Below, one piece after another: positions 51,512-60,696 of a stretch of 64,000 nucleotides of DNA. Under the pieces are notes generated by a model. The model saw only the letters and a program-made list of their open reading frames with translations, had not been told where the DNA came from and did not search any database. Both the position numbers and the translations under genes were made by a program. The stretch is from Pseudoalteromonas nigrifaciens (lineage in GTDB: Bacteria > Pseudomonadota > Gammaproteobacteria > Enterobacterales > Alteromonadaceae): contig NZ_CP011036.1 in assembly GCF_002221505.1 (NCBI RefSeq), forward strand, positions 124,001-188,000, in the 5' to 3' direction. How positions within the stretch are numbered: position 1 is the first letter of the stretch; each line of letters begins with the position of its first letter.

Positions 51512-52918
51512 TTAACAGCTGTAATACATTTCAAACTCAATTGGGTGCGTTGTCATGTTAAGTCTTTCAACTTCTTGACTCTTAAGTTTAATGTAAGCAT
51601 CAATTAAATCATTAGAGAACACGTCACCTTGATTTAAAAACTCACGGTCAGCATCAAGAGATGCCAGTGCTTCTTCTAATGAAGAGGCAACGGTTGGAAT
51701 TTCTGCTGCTTCTTCTGCAGGTAGGTCGTATAAATCTTTATCCATTGCATCACCAGGATGGATTTTATTTTTAATTCCATCAAGGCCAGCCATAAGCATG
51801 GCAGCAAAAGCAAGATACGGGTTAGCCGTTGCATCAGGGAAGCGTACTTCAATACGACGACCTTTAGCTGATGGTACTACCGGAATACGAATTGATGCAG
51901 AACGGTTACGTGCAGAGTATGCAAGCATTACTGGTGCTTCGTAACCTGGTACTAAACGTTTGTACGAGTTAGTAGAGGCATTAGCAAACGCATTAATTGC
52001 TTTAGCATGTTTAATAATACCGCCAATGTAATAAAGCGCATCTTCAGAAAGACCGCCGTACTTATCACCTGCAAATAAGTTAACACCGTCTTTAGCTAAC
52101 GACTGATGACAATGCATACCAGAGCCGTTATCGCCAACAATAGGTTTAGGCATAAAAGTGGCTGTTTTGCCGTATAAATGAGCCATGTTATGAATAACAT
52201 ATTTCATTTCTTGAATTTCATCGGCTTTAATCACCATAGTATTAAAGCGCGTAGCAATTTCGTTTTGTCCTGCAGTTGCTACTTCGTGATGATGTGCTTC
52301 AACAACTTGTCCCATTTCTTCTAATACTAGACAAGTAGCAGAGCGCCAATCTTGAAAGTCATCAACAGGAGCAACTGGGAAGTAACCGCCTTTAACGCCA
52401 GGGCGATGACCTGTATTGCCGTCTGCGTATTCTTTATCTGAGTTCCAAGCAGCTTGCTTAGAATCGATTTTGTACATAGAGCCAGACATGTCTGTTTTAT
52501 ATTTTACGTCATCAAATACGAAGAACTCTGGCTCTGGGCCAAATAAAACCGTATCAGCAATACCTGTAGAGCGCATATACTCTTCAGCACGCTTTGCTAC
52601 AGAGCGAGGATCGCGCTCGTAACCTTGTAATGTAGAAGGCTCTACTACGTCACAACGTATAATTAATGTGGCTTCTTCAGTGAATGGGTCAAGCTTAGCT
52701 GATTCAGCAACAGGCATTAGCACCATGTCTGATTCGTTTATGCCTTTCCAGCCAGCAATTGAAGAACCATCGAACATTTTACCATCTTCAAAAAAGTCTT
52801 CATCAATTTGGTGATGAGGAATTGAAATATGCTGCTCTTTACCTTTTGTATCAGTAAAGCGTAAATCAATGAACTTAACGTCATTTTCTTTAATAAAATC
52901 TAAAACCGATTGCGACAT
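51512..52918 (-). CDS. glnA: Glutamine synthetase, type I
   Basis: 468 residues, equal to E. coli GlnA (469). It makes glutamine from glutamate, ammonia and ATP as a dodecamer. GMHCHQS (metal/ATP site), [13 protein letters not shown] and the adenylylation-site tyrosine in DLYDLPAEE are all present, so GlnE control is expected. A sigma-54-type promoter and two NtrC-like sites lie upstream, which fits nitrogen-regulated expression. Confidence 0.98.
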   Translation of the reverse strand: MSQSVLDFIKENDVKFIDLRFTDTKGKEQHISIPHHQIDEDFFEDGKMFDGSSIAGWKGINESDMVLMPVAESAKLDPFTEEATLIIRCDVVEPSTLQGYERDPRSVAKRAEEYMRSTGIADTVLFGPEPEFFVFDDVKYKTDMSGSMYKIDSKQAAWNSDKEYADGNTGHRPGVKGGYFPVAPVDDFQDWRSATCLVLEEMGQVVEAHHHEVATAGQNEIATRFNTMVIKADEIQEMKYVIHNMAHLYGKTATFMPKPIVGDNGSGMHCHQSLAKDGVNLFAGDKYGGLSEDALYYIGGIIKHAKAINAFANASTNSYKRLVPGYEAPVMLAYSARNRSASIRIPVVPSAKGRRIEVRFPDATANPYLAFAAMLMAGLDGIKNKIHPGDAMDKDLYDLPAEEAAEIPTVASSLEEALASLDADREFLNQGDVFSNDLIDAYIKLKSQEVERLNMTTHPIEFEMYYSC

Positions 52919-52973
52919 GTGTCCTCCAACTATAAGGTTTTGTTATTGCTGCTTAAATGCTTTGTGTTTTATA

Positions 52974-52990
52974 AGCTGATTTTGTGCCAC
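52974..52990 (-). promoter_or_regulatory. Sigma-54-type promoter of glnA
   Basis: On the minus strand GTGGCAC-AAAAT-CAGCT keeps the invariant GG and GC at the right 10-base spacing and a perfect -24 element (TGGCAC). The -12 element is weak (CAGCT, consensus TTGCA). It lies about 55 bases before the glnA start. Confidence 0.6.
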
Positions 52991-53052
52991 TATTGTAACT
53001 TAATGTTTATAAACATAAAAAATACAAAAGTAATAACGGCTGTTTCTAATGC

Positions 53053-53067
53053 GCACCATTATGGTGC
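53053..53067. promoter_or_regulatory. NtrC-binding site, strong
   Basis: GCACC-ATTAT-GGTGC is a perfect inverted repeat matching the NtrC consensus GCACY-N5-RGTGC. It is centred roughly 95 bases upstream of the predicted glnA transcription start. Confidence 0.8.
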
Positions 53068-53073
53068 GTAAAT

Positions 53074-53088
53074 GCTTCAATATAGTGC
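53074..53088. promoter_or_regulatory. NtrC-binding site, weak
   Basis: GCTTC-AATAT-AGTGC matches one half-site well. Its centre is 21 bases (two helical turns) from the strong site, so cooperative binding of two NtrC dimers on the same DNA face is plausible. Confidence 0.55.
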
Positions 53089-53427
53089 AACAGTTACAGA
53101 GTAAAAAGTTGCTCGCTATTTAATCGTGATAGACTAACATAAAGTAAATACAAAAGACTGACCAAAATAGCAATAAAGTCATTAAAGTGGAGGTTTTTAT
53201 AAAAATATTAAAAATTTTATTTTTATAATTAGTTAATTTAAAACAGTAGGTTAAATAAAAAAACCAGAAAGTTTGCAAATTTATTTTGGATAAACTTTCA
53301 TCCATTCCATTTATAAGGGATAATATGCGCCCTTTTAAATCCTATGCTGGGACATCTCGTGAAAACGCAGGTGAGTGCGTAAGCCCCTGCAGGATCAATG
53401 AGATTCAATTTCTCTGAGTGAATATTA

Positions 53428-55251
53428 ATGAGTATCGAAAAGATAAGAAATATAGCAATTATCGCCCACGTTGACCACGGTAAAACTACACTGGTTGACA
53501 AACTGCTTGAGTTTTCAGGCACATTAGAAACACGCGGCGGTAATGAAGAGCGCGTGATGGATTCAAACGATATAGAAAGAGAACGTGGTATTACCATTTT
53601 AGCGAAAAACACCGCTATTTCATGGAACGGCTACCACATTAATATCGTAGATACTCCAGGACACGCCGATTTCGGTGGTGAAGTGGAACGCGTACTTTCA
53701 ATGGCTGACTCAGTATTACTAATTGTTGACGCTCAAGAAGGCCCAATGCCACAAACGCGTTTTGTTACGCAAAAGGCATTTGCGCAAGGTTTAAAGCCAA
53801 TCGTAGTAATTAATAAAATCGACAAGCCAAGTGCACGTCCTGATTGGGTTATGGATCAAATCTTTGATTTATTCGATAACTTAGGCGCCACTGATGATCA
53901 GTTAGATTTTAAAGTAATCTATGCATCAGCAATCAATGGCTGGGCAACATTAGATTTAGACAAGCCATCTGATAACATGGATGACATGTTCCAAATGATC
54001 GTTGACGAAGTATCACCACCAGATGCAGATCCTGAAGGTGACTTCCAAATGCAGATTTCTCAACTAGATTACAACTCATACGTGGGTGTAATTGGTGTTG
54101 GTCGTATCAAGCGTGGTTCTGTTGCTCCAAACCAACAAGTAACTATTATTAGTGCTGACGGTACTAAACGTAACGGTAAAATTGGTACAGTACAAAGCTA
54201 CTTAGGCCTTGAGCGTATTGAAACAGACCGTGGTTATGCAGGTAACATCGTTACTGTAACCGGTATTGGCGAGCTTAAGATTTCAGACACTGTTTGTTGT
54301 CCTACTAACGTTGAAGCATTACCACCACTAAGTGTTGATGAGCCAACAGTAACAATGACATTCTCTGTAAATAACTCACCTTTTTGTGGTAAAGAAGGTA
54401 AGTTTGTAACGTCACGTAATATCCGTGAGCGTTTAGATAAAGAATTAGTGCACAACGTAGCACTTCGCGTTGAAGATACTGCTAGCCCAGATAGCTTCCG
54501 TGTTTCTGGCCGTGGTGAGTTACACCTAGGTATCTTAATCGAAAACATGCGTCGTGAAGGTTACGAGCTTGCAGTATCTCGTCCAGAGGTAATTTTGCGT
54601 ACTGTTGACGGCGTATTAGAAGAACCGTTTGAAACAGTAACAATTGACTGTCAAGAAGAGCATCAGGGTTCTGTAATGGAGCAAGTTGGCCTACGTAAAG
54701 GTGAGCTTACTAACATGTCTCCAGATGGCAAAGGCCGTATGCGTTTAGACTTTATTATCCCAAGTCGCGGCTTAATTGGTTTCCAAACTGATTTTATGAC
54801 AATTACATCAGGTACTGGTCTTATGTACCATACGTTCGATCATTACGGTCCTCACAAAGGTGGTGACATTGGTGTTCGTAAAAATGGTGTAATGATTGCA
54901 AATGCTACAGGTAAAGCACTGACTAACGCATTGTTTAACTTACAAGAGCGCGGCCGTTTATTCATCGGCCACGGTGTTGAAGTTTACGAAGGTATGGTTA
55001 TCGGTATTCATAACCGTGATAACGACCTTACAGTTAACGCCCTTAAAGGCAAGCAGTTAACTAACGTACGTGCATCTGGTACAGATGAAGCGCAAACGCT
55101 TTCTCCGCACCTTAACTATTCACTTGAGCAAGCGCTTGAGTTTATTGATGAAGATGAGTTAGTTGAAGTAACGCCACTAAACATTCGTATTCGTAAGCGT
55201 CATCTTACAGAAAACGAACGTAAACGTGCGGGTCGTGCTCCTAAGTCATAA
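53428..55251 (+). CDS. typA: Translational GTPase TypA/BipA
   Basis: 607 residues (E. coli 607). It is a ribosome-associated GTPase acting in 50S assembly and stress or cold adaptation. [12 protein letters not shown] (G1), RGITI (G2), [14 protein letters not shown] (G3) and NKIDKP (G4) are intact. EF-G-like domains II, III and V and the BipA-specific C-terminal domain follow ([32 protein letters not shown] in parts). It is transcribed alone. Confidence 0.98.
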   Translation: MSIEKIRNIAIIAHVDHGKTTLVDKLLEFSGTLETRGGNEERVMDSNDIERERGITILAKNTAISWNGYHINIVDTPGHADFGGEVERVLSMADSVLLIVDAQEGPMPQTRFVTQKAFAQGLKPIVVINKIDKPSARPDWVMDQIFDLFDNLGATDDQLDFKVIYASAINGWATLDLDKPSDNMDDMFQMIVDEVSPPDADPEGDFQMQISQLDYNSYVGVIGVGRIKRGSVAPNQQVTIISADGTKRNGKIGTVQSYLGLERIETDRGYAGNIVTVTGIGELKISDTVCCPTNVEALPPLSVDEPTVTMTFSVNNSPFCGKEGKFVTSRNIRERLDKELVHNVALRVEDTASPDSFRVSGRGELHLGILIENMRREGYELAVSRPEVILRTVDGVLEEPFETVTIDCQEEHQGSVMEQVGLRKGELTNMSPDGKGRMRLDFIIPSRGLIGFQTDFMTITSGTGLMYHTFDHYGPHKGGDIGVRKNGVMIANATGKALTNALFNLQERGRLFIGHGVEVYEGMVIGIHNRDNDLTVNALKGKQLTNVRASGTDEAQTLSPHLNYSLEQALEFIDEDELVEVTPLNIRIRKRHLTENERKRAGRAPKS

Positions 55252-55276
55252 TCTATTAATTTAGAATAATGATTTT

Positions 55277-55312
55277 AAAAGCCGCTGTATTGCAAAATAC
55301 AGCGGCTTTTTT
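55277..55312 (+). terminator. Terminator of typA
   Basis: A 15-bp stem (AAAAGCCGCTGTATT / AATACAGCGGCTTTT) with a GCAA loop and TT after it. Confidence 0.92.
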
Positions 55313-55544
55313 GTGTTTGTGGGTTAGCTAAATAAAAGGTTAAAGAGGGTAGATTAAAGAAATTACCACCACCGCGATAATTGGTATGCTGTGCACTTGT
55401 TCACTACATTGATTTTTTTCCTCTAAAAGCGCAGCGCCTCTTAACCTCTTTGTGAATAATTCACTTAAAGATCTTTTGTACGCAGAGTGAGCTTAAAACA
55501 GCCGATAAGGCTAAGTACTAGTGTTTGTTGGTAAGGTATTTTTC

Positions 55545-55581
55545 GTTGGGTTTCGCTGCGCTCAACCCAACCTACGTACAT
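55545..55581. repeat. Dispersed palindromic (REP-like) repeat, copy 2
   Basis: GTTGGGTT and AACCCAAC pair around TCGCTGCGCTC, then CCTACGTACA follows. It is related in inverted orientation to 6125-6155, including the adjoining TACATTACT. It sits a few bases from the stop of the MBL-fold gene and might also serve as its terminator. Confidence 0.6.
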
Positions 55582-55584
55582 TAC

Positions 55585-56664
55585 TTAAAGTTTAATTGTT
55601 TCGCCTTCATTTAAAATATACAGCGGTATTGGTGCATTCATTTGTTTATACATATGCAGTAAGCGCGATAGTGCTGAGTGGCTGCTGTGATCGCCCATTT
55701 GCCAGCTTGAGTTGCCATATCCCCATGGTATCATTACTTTGCAATTAAGCTCTGTGGCCGCATTAAGGGCATCCTCTGGCGTGGTATGAACGTAGCGATA
55801 CCCTTTAGCGTTGGTTTTATGGTAATAAGAGGCAATTGGCATTAGGCATAGGTCTATATCACCGTATTTTTGTTGTATGTCTTTAAAGTGTTTTGAATAG
55901 CCAGTATCGCCGGCAAAAAATAAGGTGCTGCCATTTTGTTCAAGCAGCCAGCCATTCCAAGAATCTTTATTATCATCTTCGTAAATATAGGGAATAAGCA
56001 CCCGATTACTAAAGTGATGTGCAGGCACTGCGTGTATGGTTAAGTCCTCAATGCTGGTTTTTGCATACCACGCCATTTCAGTAATATTAAAGCCACCCGT
56101 TGGGAAGTTATCTGCCATGCCTAGCGGGGCTAAATAACGTGGTTGATTACCCAGTTTTTTAATATCTGCTTTATTAAAGTGATCATAATGAATATGCGAA
56201 TACATAACGGCGTTAATGTTTTCAAGTGTTTGCTTATTTGGCCATGCTCCGGGTTTGCGATAAAACCCACCTGCAAGCTTAAAGCCTAAATCAACCGGTG
56301 AATCAAACTGCTCACTAACCGGATCAAATAATACATTTTGCCCATTACGTGTGCTGACCACAAAGCTGGCATGCCCTAACCAACGAACCGTATAACCGGT
56401 ATTGAGCGGCGGCTTAATTTGCTTACCTTGATACTGGCAGTTGCTGCTGGGTGTTTCGCAAATCAAGTTCGGATGTGGCGGGTAGCAGTTTTGCTCGCAG
56501 GTGGTTGGGTAAATCTTTTTGCCTTGATATAAATTATGGTAACGACCTGTTTGGTTGTTAACAGCAATAACTGAGTTTTTATCAGCTATTTTTTGCACCT
56601 GATTAGGTGTACTACACGCTGATAAAAAACAGCTTATAAAGATTATAAGGGTAATGTGTTTCAT
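55585..56664 (-). CDS. MBL-fold metallohydrolase lipoprotein
   Basis: 359 residues. A lipoprotein signal with lipobox LSAC (Cys17) targets the protein to an envelope membrane. The metallo-beta-lactamase-fold domain has HIHYDH at 157-162, further His in VPAHHF, and FAGDTGYSKHF with the metal-bridging Asp. The overall pattern resembles the NAPE-PLD/RomA-type group, so a phosphodiesterase acting on a lipid-like substrate is possible but not shown. The frame extends to 56700; the ATG at 56664 has GGA upstream and gives the signal peptide. Confidence 0.85.
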   Translation of the reverse strand: MKHITLIIFISCFLSACSTPNQVQKIADKNSVIAVNNQTGRYHNLYQGKKIYPTTCEQNCYPPHPNLICETPSSNCQYQGKQIKPPLNTGYTVRWLGHASFVVSTRNGQNVLFDPVSEQFDSPVDLGFKLAGGFYRKPGAWPNKQTLENINAVMYSHIHYDHFNKADIKKLGNQPRYLAPLGMADNFPTGGFNITEMAWYAKTSIEDLTIHAVPAHHFSNRVLIPYIYEDDNKDSWNGWLLEQNGSTLFFAGDTGYSKHFKDIQQKYGDIDLCLMPIASYYHKTNAKGYRYVHTTPEDALNAATELNCKVMIPWGYGNSSWQMGDHSSHSALSRLLHMYKQMNAPIPLYILNEGETIKL

Positions 56665-56708
56665 AATTAAATCCGTTTTAAATAGTGCTAAAGCAGCCAT
56701 GCAGCCAT

Positions 56709-56732
56709 AAAAAAGCCTGCAATAATGCAGGC
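56709..56732 (-). terminator. Terminator of the DUF2959 gene
   Basis: On the minus strand GCCTGCA, TTAT, TGCAGGC is followed by TTTTTT. It separates the DUF2959 gene from the MBL-fold gene. Confidence 0.88.
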
Positions 56733-56756
56733 AAATTTAAATATAATATCAGCTAA

Positions 56757-57413
56757 TTAACCGGCACTATTCATTTGTTCAATAAATTTATTTGAGTCGG
56801 CAATCGATTTGTTCATGTCGTTCATAAGCAATTGTATATCGCGTTTAAGGTTAGTGAACTCGCCTTTAATAGCCGATACCGCTTGTGCGTTTAAGTTATG
56901 CTTTAAGTATAAAACGTTATCATGAAGCGATGTTAATACCGGCTCCATTTTGCTCTCTGCGCTGCGCATTGAGCGTAATAGCTGATCAAATTGACGCTTA
57001 GTCGCGGCTAGCTTTTTACTGCTTTCACGTTTAAGTGATGCGCTTTTATATTGCTCAAGCTCATCGCTCCACTCATCAAATAAGGCTTCTGCTACGTCTT
57101 CTACTTTATTGATGTTAGTTGACACTTCGTTAGCGGCATTTAAGCTCGACTCATAGTCATCGTTTAACTGATTGTAAGTGTCTTGCAGTTCGCCACCATT
57201 AAAATCAATAAGTGTAGTTAAGCGCTCAAGCGCTGATTTAAACTCTTCTTGAGACTCTTGTTGCGAGTCTTTGGTTTCTTCTACGCGGTCAATAAGAATA
57301 TCGCGCTTGTGTACGCCTACCTTTTCCATGGCCGAGTAATAAGCCGACTGGCAACCCGATAATGTTAGTACAAGTGCAAGTACGGTAACACTCAGTAATG
57401 TTTGTTTTTTCAT
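56757..57413 (-). CDS. DUF2959 family lipoprotein
   Basis: 218 residues. A lipobox LSGC (Cys21) follows a classical signal peptide. YYSAMEKVGVHKRDIL just after the anchor is the family signature. The rest is almost wholly helical and charged, likely a long coiled-coil bundle. The function is unknown. It is divergent from the BrkB-family gene. Confidence 0.88.
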   Translation of the reverse strand: MKKQTLLSVTVLALVLTLSGCQSAYYSAMEKVGVHKRDILIDRVEETKDSQQESQEEFKSALERLTTLIDFNGGELQDTYNQLNDDYESSLNAANEVSTNINKVEDVAEALFDEWSDELEQYKSASLKRESSKKLAATKRQFDQLLRSMRSAESKMEPVLTSLHDNVLYLKHNLNAQAVSAIKGEFTNLKRDIQLLMNDMNKSIADSNKFIEQMNSAG

Positions 57414-57500
57414 TTGGTTTCCTATTTACGTGTGTTAATGCTGTAAATTATGGTGCTGATTGTTATTATGGTCAAAATTATATTAGCACAAGTCAATGTT

Positions 57501-58403
57501 ATGAACGATAAGCTCTCTTATTATAAACAGCAAGTTGGATCTTTTTTACGGCAGCAACCCGGCTGGTGGATGCAATATATTAACCGCTGTATTGATGACC
57601 AAATAACCGTTAACGCGGGCTATTTAGCTTATGTAACTTTGCTGTCTTTGGTGCCATTAATTGCCGTAGGTGTGGCGATATTTTCGGCTTTTCCGGGGTT
57701 TGAATCAACTCGATTAGCAATTGAAAGCTTTTTATTTACTAACTTTGTGCCCACTTCGTCAGATGTTATTAAAGAGCATATTAGCTCGTTTGCGGGCAAT
57801 GCAAATCAAATGACCGCAGTGGGCATTGGCTTTTTAGCTGCTATTGCCTTGTTACTTATTCGTAATGTTGATGCCACGCTTAACCGTATTTGGCGAATTA
57901 AGAAAAAGCGTCCAATGATGATTTCGTTTGCCGTTTATTGGATGGTACTTAGTTTAGGGCCCGTATTTTTAGGCGGCAGTATTGCAGTTACTTCGTATAT
58001 TGTATCGTTGGTGTCGTTTGCTGATCAGGGGATTCCGGGGTTTAGTGGCTTTTTATTAAAGTTATTGCCGTACGGCATTTCTATGGTGGGTTTTATTATG
58101 CTCTACACCTTGGTGCCCAACACTCGGGTTTCGTTTAAAGCGGCGATACCAGGTGCACTATTTGCTGCCATGTTGTTTGAGTTAACTAAAAAAGGTTTTG
58201 CGCTTTATATTAGCCACTTTCCATCTTATGAAGTTATTTATGGTGCAGTTGCTACCATTCCTATTTTGTTTGTGTGGATATATTTGTCGTGGATAGTGGT
58301 GTTGCTAGGCGCTGAGCTTACGGCGTGTATTAGCCCTGAAAATATTGAAGACACGCCCGAAATAGAGCTAGACGAGCAAGAAAATACAAAGGATACGCTA
58401 TAA
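57501..58403 (+). CDS. yihY: BrkB/YihY family inner membrane protein
   Basis: 300 residues with about six membrane segments. VNAGYLAYVTLLSLVPLIAV near the start and the NVDATLNRIWRIKKKRP loop are typical of the UPF0761/YihY family, once misnamed ribonuclease BN. The true activity is unresolved. The acidic C-terminus (EDTPEIELDEQEN) is cytoplasmic. The frame extends to 57450 but the ATG at 57501 gives the family N-terminus. dtd follows after one base. Confidence 0.88.
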   Translation: MNDKLSYYKQQVGSFLRQQPGWWMQYINRCIDDQITVNAGYLAYVTLLSLVPLIAVGVAIFSAFPGFESTRLAIESFLFTNFVPTSSDVIKEHISSFAGNANQMTAVGIGFLAAIALLLIRNVDATLNRIWRIKKKRPMMISFAVYWMVLSLGPVFLGGSIAVTSYIVSLVSFADQGIPGFSGFLLKLLPYGISMVGFIMLYTLVPNTRVSFKAAIPGALFAAMLFELTKKGFALYISHFPSYEVIYGAVATIPILFVWIYLSWIVVLLGAELTACISPENIEDTPEIELDEQENTKDTL

Positions 58404-58404
58404 A

Positions 58405-58842
58405 ATGCAAGGTTTAATACAACGTGTAAAACATGCCAAAGTAGAAATTAATAACCAAGTAGTTGGCGAAATTGGCCAAGGAATTTTAGTGTTGTTGGGT
58501 GTTGAAAAACAAGATGACGAGCAAGCGGCCGATAAGTTGCTGCATAAGATTAGTAATTACCGCATTTTTACTGACGAAAACGACAAAATGAACCTAAGTC
58601 TAAAAGATATTGCTGGTGAGCTATTAGTGGTATCGCAGTTTACTTTGGCGGCAAATACTAAAAAGGGCATGCGACCTAGTTTTTCATCGGCGGCAACCCC
58701 AAGCCAAGCTAATGAGTTATACGAGTACTTTGTAGCGCAAGCCAAGGCGCTTAATTTAACGGTTGCTACCGGTGAGTTTGGTGCCGATATGCAAGTGAGC
58801 TTGTGTAACGATGGGCCAGTGACCTTTAATTTAGCTGTTTAG
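58405..58842 (+). CDS. dtd: D-aminoacyl-tRNA deacylase
   Basis: 145 residues, equal to E. coli Dtd. It frees tRNAs mischarged with D-amino acids or glycine. MQGLIQRVKHAKVEI, the SQFTLAANTKKGMRPSF motif near 78 and the cross-subunit Gly-cisPro motif NDGPVTF at the end are intact. It begins one base after the yihY stop, an arrangement common in gammaproteobacteria. Its last 17 bases overlap the converging methyltransferase gene. Confidence 0.97.
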   Translation: MQGLIQRVKHAKVEINNQVVGEIGQGILVLLGVEKQDDEQAADKLLHKISNYRIFTDENDKMNLSLKDIAGELLVVSQFTLAANTKKGMRPSFSSAATPSQANELYEYFVAQAKALNLTVATGEFGADMQVSLCNDGPVTFNLAV

Positions 58843-59554
58843 TGATCACCACAATATGATTTATATAGCCTGCTACCTTTTGCGGGCTAACTTTATAACC
58901 AAATACATTAAGTAATACTTGCTGTAACTGTTTTAATTGCGACTCATGTTGCGATAAAAAATTAATAAATAGCGTGCCGTTGTTGTTAAGGGCTGCGTGT
59001 ATTTTTTGATAAAAAGCGGGGGCGAATAAAAATCGTGGCGCGTCTATTTGGCTAAATAAATCTAAAATAATCCAATCTATGTTGCGGGCGCGCCCCAGTA
59101 CTTGCTGAGCATCCTCACAAAGTAACCGCTGTGTATTATTACTAGGCACTTGCTGCGTAGTAAAAAACTTTTTATAACAACTAATTATATCTGCATTTAT
59201 TTCAGCTGAGGTGATTTTTGCGTGTGGATATTGGTGCAGCAAATAATTACGAATTGCGCCGCCGCCAAGCCCCAGCTCGAGTACTTTTTTAGGGGCGCTT
59301 AAAGTGTGCCAATGCTGTGCTAAGCACTGTAAGTGTGGAAGTAATAAATTGCTTGGTTGCTGCTGCGTTACCACAGATTGCAGAGTGTCATTTATTAGCA
59401 GCCAACGCAGTTGCTGATGTTGACGTACTTGAATGTGATCGCCCCCATATTTATGCCAATAAAGTAACTGGCCAATACTGTGGCTGTTTTCAATAAAATA
59501 GCTATTAATTAGGCCATTTACAGGGTTTATGTATTCGCTCATGTTGCTCAGCAT
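58826..59554 (-). CDS. Spermidine-synthase-like SAM-dependent methyltransferase fold protein
   Basis: 242 residues with a Rossmann-type domain: motif I VLELGLGGGAIRNYL near 90, acidic loop SAEINADII near 115, and IDWIILDLFSQ near 160. The overall pattern is that of spermidine-synthase-like proteins, but the polyamine-binding motifs are not evident, so the activity is open. An alternative ATG is four codons downstream (59542). No clear ribosome binding site. Confidence 0.75.
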   Translation of the reverse strand: MLSNMSEYINPVNGLINSYFIENSHSIGQLLYWHKYGGDHIQVRQHQQLRWLLINDTLQSVVTQQQPSNLLLPHLQCLAQHWHTLSAPKKVLELGLGGGAIRNYLLHQYPHAKITSAEINADIISCYKKFFTTQQVPSNNTQRLLCEDAQQVLGRARNIDWIILDLFSQIDAPRFLFAPAFYQKIHAALNNNGTLFINFLSQHESQLKQLQQVLLNVFGYKVSPQKVAGYINHIVVITKQLN

Positions 59555-59716
59555 AAACTAGCCGAGGCAAAGCGCAATGGCTTTTGTCATTAATTTTTTA
59601 CACTTTGTATTTGCCATCACCAAAGTCGTATTGGCAGTTTTTTTTAGATGGAGTATGGTATTTGCCATAATTAAGTGACGTTGTATTTTATTTACGGCTT
59701 AACAGCAGGAGTATGT

Positions 59717-60610
59717 ATGTTTCAGGTAAGTACACCGCAAAGTAGTGAAGATTGGCAAGCCTATTATCAATTACGCTGGGAAATTTTACGTGCCCCTTGG
59801 GGTGAGCCACGTGGTTCTGAGCAGGATGATTTAGAACAAGATGCCGAGCATCGCTTTATTAAAAATAAAGCGGGTAAAGTATTAGGGGTGGCGCGGCTGC
59901 ACTTTAATAACCAGCAACAAGCTCAAGTTCGCTATATGGCTGTAGCTGAAGAAAGTCGTAATCAGCATATTGGTAGTCGTTTATTACATGACCTAGAAAA
60001 AATAGCATGGTCACAAGACGCTGCAGAGTTAGTATTATTTGCACGCGAGCGCGCACTCGAATTTTATAAGCGCCATGGTTATGAAACACAAGAAAAAGCG
60101 CATTTGGCGTACGGCGATGTACAACACTATAAAATGGTAAAACAAAAGCCATCAGAGCCTGGCTGGTTTCGCCACCCTAACTGGACTCAAGTGCTGCAAA
60201 ACACTTGGCGTGAGTCAATTCCAATTAGTGATGCAATGGGCATTAAAGTAGAGAGCTATACCGACTGGCAATTTACGACTAGCGCAGATTTAGATGCTAA
60301 TTTAAACCTACATAACACTATGTTTGCTGGTTCTATTTATAGCTTAGCAACCCTTACGGGGTGGGGGGCAACCTACTTAGCACTTAAAGAAGCAGGGCTT
60401 GAAGGAAATATTGTATTAGCCGATGCCAATATTAAATATTTAAAACCGCTTAGCAGTGATCCACGCGGCTGTGTTGATATACAAAACTGTAAGGGTAAGC
60501 TCAGCGAGCTAGAAACTGAGGGTAAAGCCAGCTATTTAGTACCTGTTATTATTTATGATGGTGATAAGGTAGTGGCTGAATTTGAAGGGCAGTTTGTAGT
60601 AAAAAAATAA
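59717..60610 (+). CDS. YiiD-like GNAT acetyltransferase - hotdog thioesterase fusion
   Basis: 297 residues. An N-terminal GNAT domain (1-145) with VRYMAVAEESRNQHIGSRLL and FYKRHGYE is fused to a YiiD_C-type hotdog domain (about 150-297) with NLHNTMFAGSIYSLATLTGWG. E. coli YiiD has the same architecture. Related hotdog domains act in fatty acid initiation or acyl transfer, but the role here is unproved. The frame extends to 59675. CAGGAG lies 5 bases before the ATG at 59717. Confidence 0.88.
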   Translation: MFQVSTPQSSEDWQAYYQLRWEILRAPWGEPRGSEQDDLEQDAEHRFIKNKAGKVLGVARLHFNNQQQAQVRYMAVAEESRNQHIGSRLLHDLEKIAWSQDAAELVLFARERALEFYKRHGYETQEKAHLAYGDVQHYKMVKQKPSEPGWFRHPNWTQVLQNTWRESIPISDAMGIKVESYTDWQFTTSADLDANLNLHNTMFAGSIYSLATLTGWGATYLALKEAGLEGNIVLADANIKYLKPLSSDPRGCVDIQNCKGKLSELETEGKASYLVPVIIYDGDKVVAEFEGQFVVKK

Positions 60611-60642
60611 GCTGTTAGCACTTTATAGTTGAATTAAGCACT

Positions 60643-60672
60643 AAAAAGCCAAGCAATGCTTGGCTTTTTAAT
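60643..60672. terminator. Bidirectional terminator, YiiD-like gene / pldA
   Basis: AAAAAGCCAAGCA and TGCTTGGCTTTTT form a 13-bp stem with a 1-base tip (or a slightly shorter stem with a larger loop), with T residues on both strands. Confidence 0.88.
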
Positions 60673-60696
60673 TTGTTTACTTTAGTCGCTCATTAA

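Larger units (their letters stand above)
52919..53427. other. Divergent control region between glnA and typA
   Basis: 509 bases without a gene. The glnA side has a sigma-54 promoter and NtrC sites. The typA side has a -10-like TAATAT (53321-53326) followed by GCGC, without a convincing -35. Its leader carries a hairpin GCAGG (53367-53371) / CCTGC (53386-53390). Short minus-strand open frames here are not credible genes. Confidence 0.6.
55252..55584. other. Intergenic region after typA
   Basis: 333 bases with the typA terminator near the left end and a palindromic repeat at the right end, directly against the stop of the MBL-fold gene. I see nothing coding between them. Confidence 0.55.

Noticed and set aside
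53120..53612. Two minus-strand frames in the glnA-typA gap
   Set aside because: One is AT-rich random sequence and the other is antisense to the typA start. Neither has a ribosome binding site or a plausible protein pattern.
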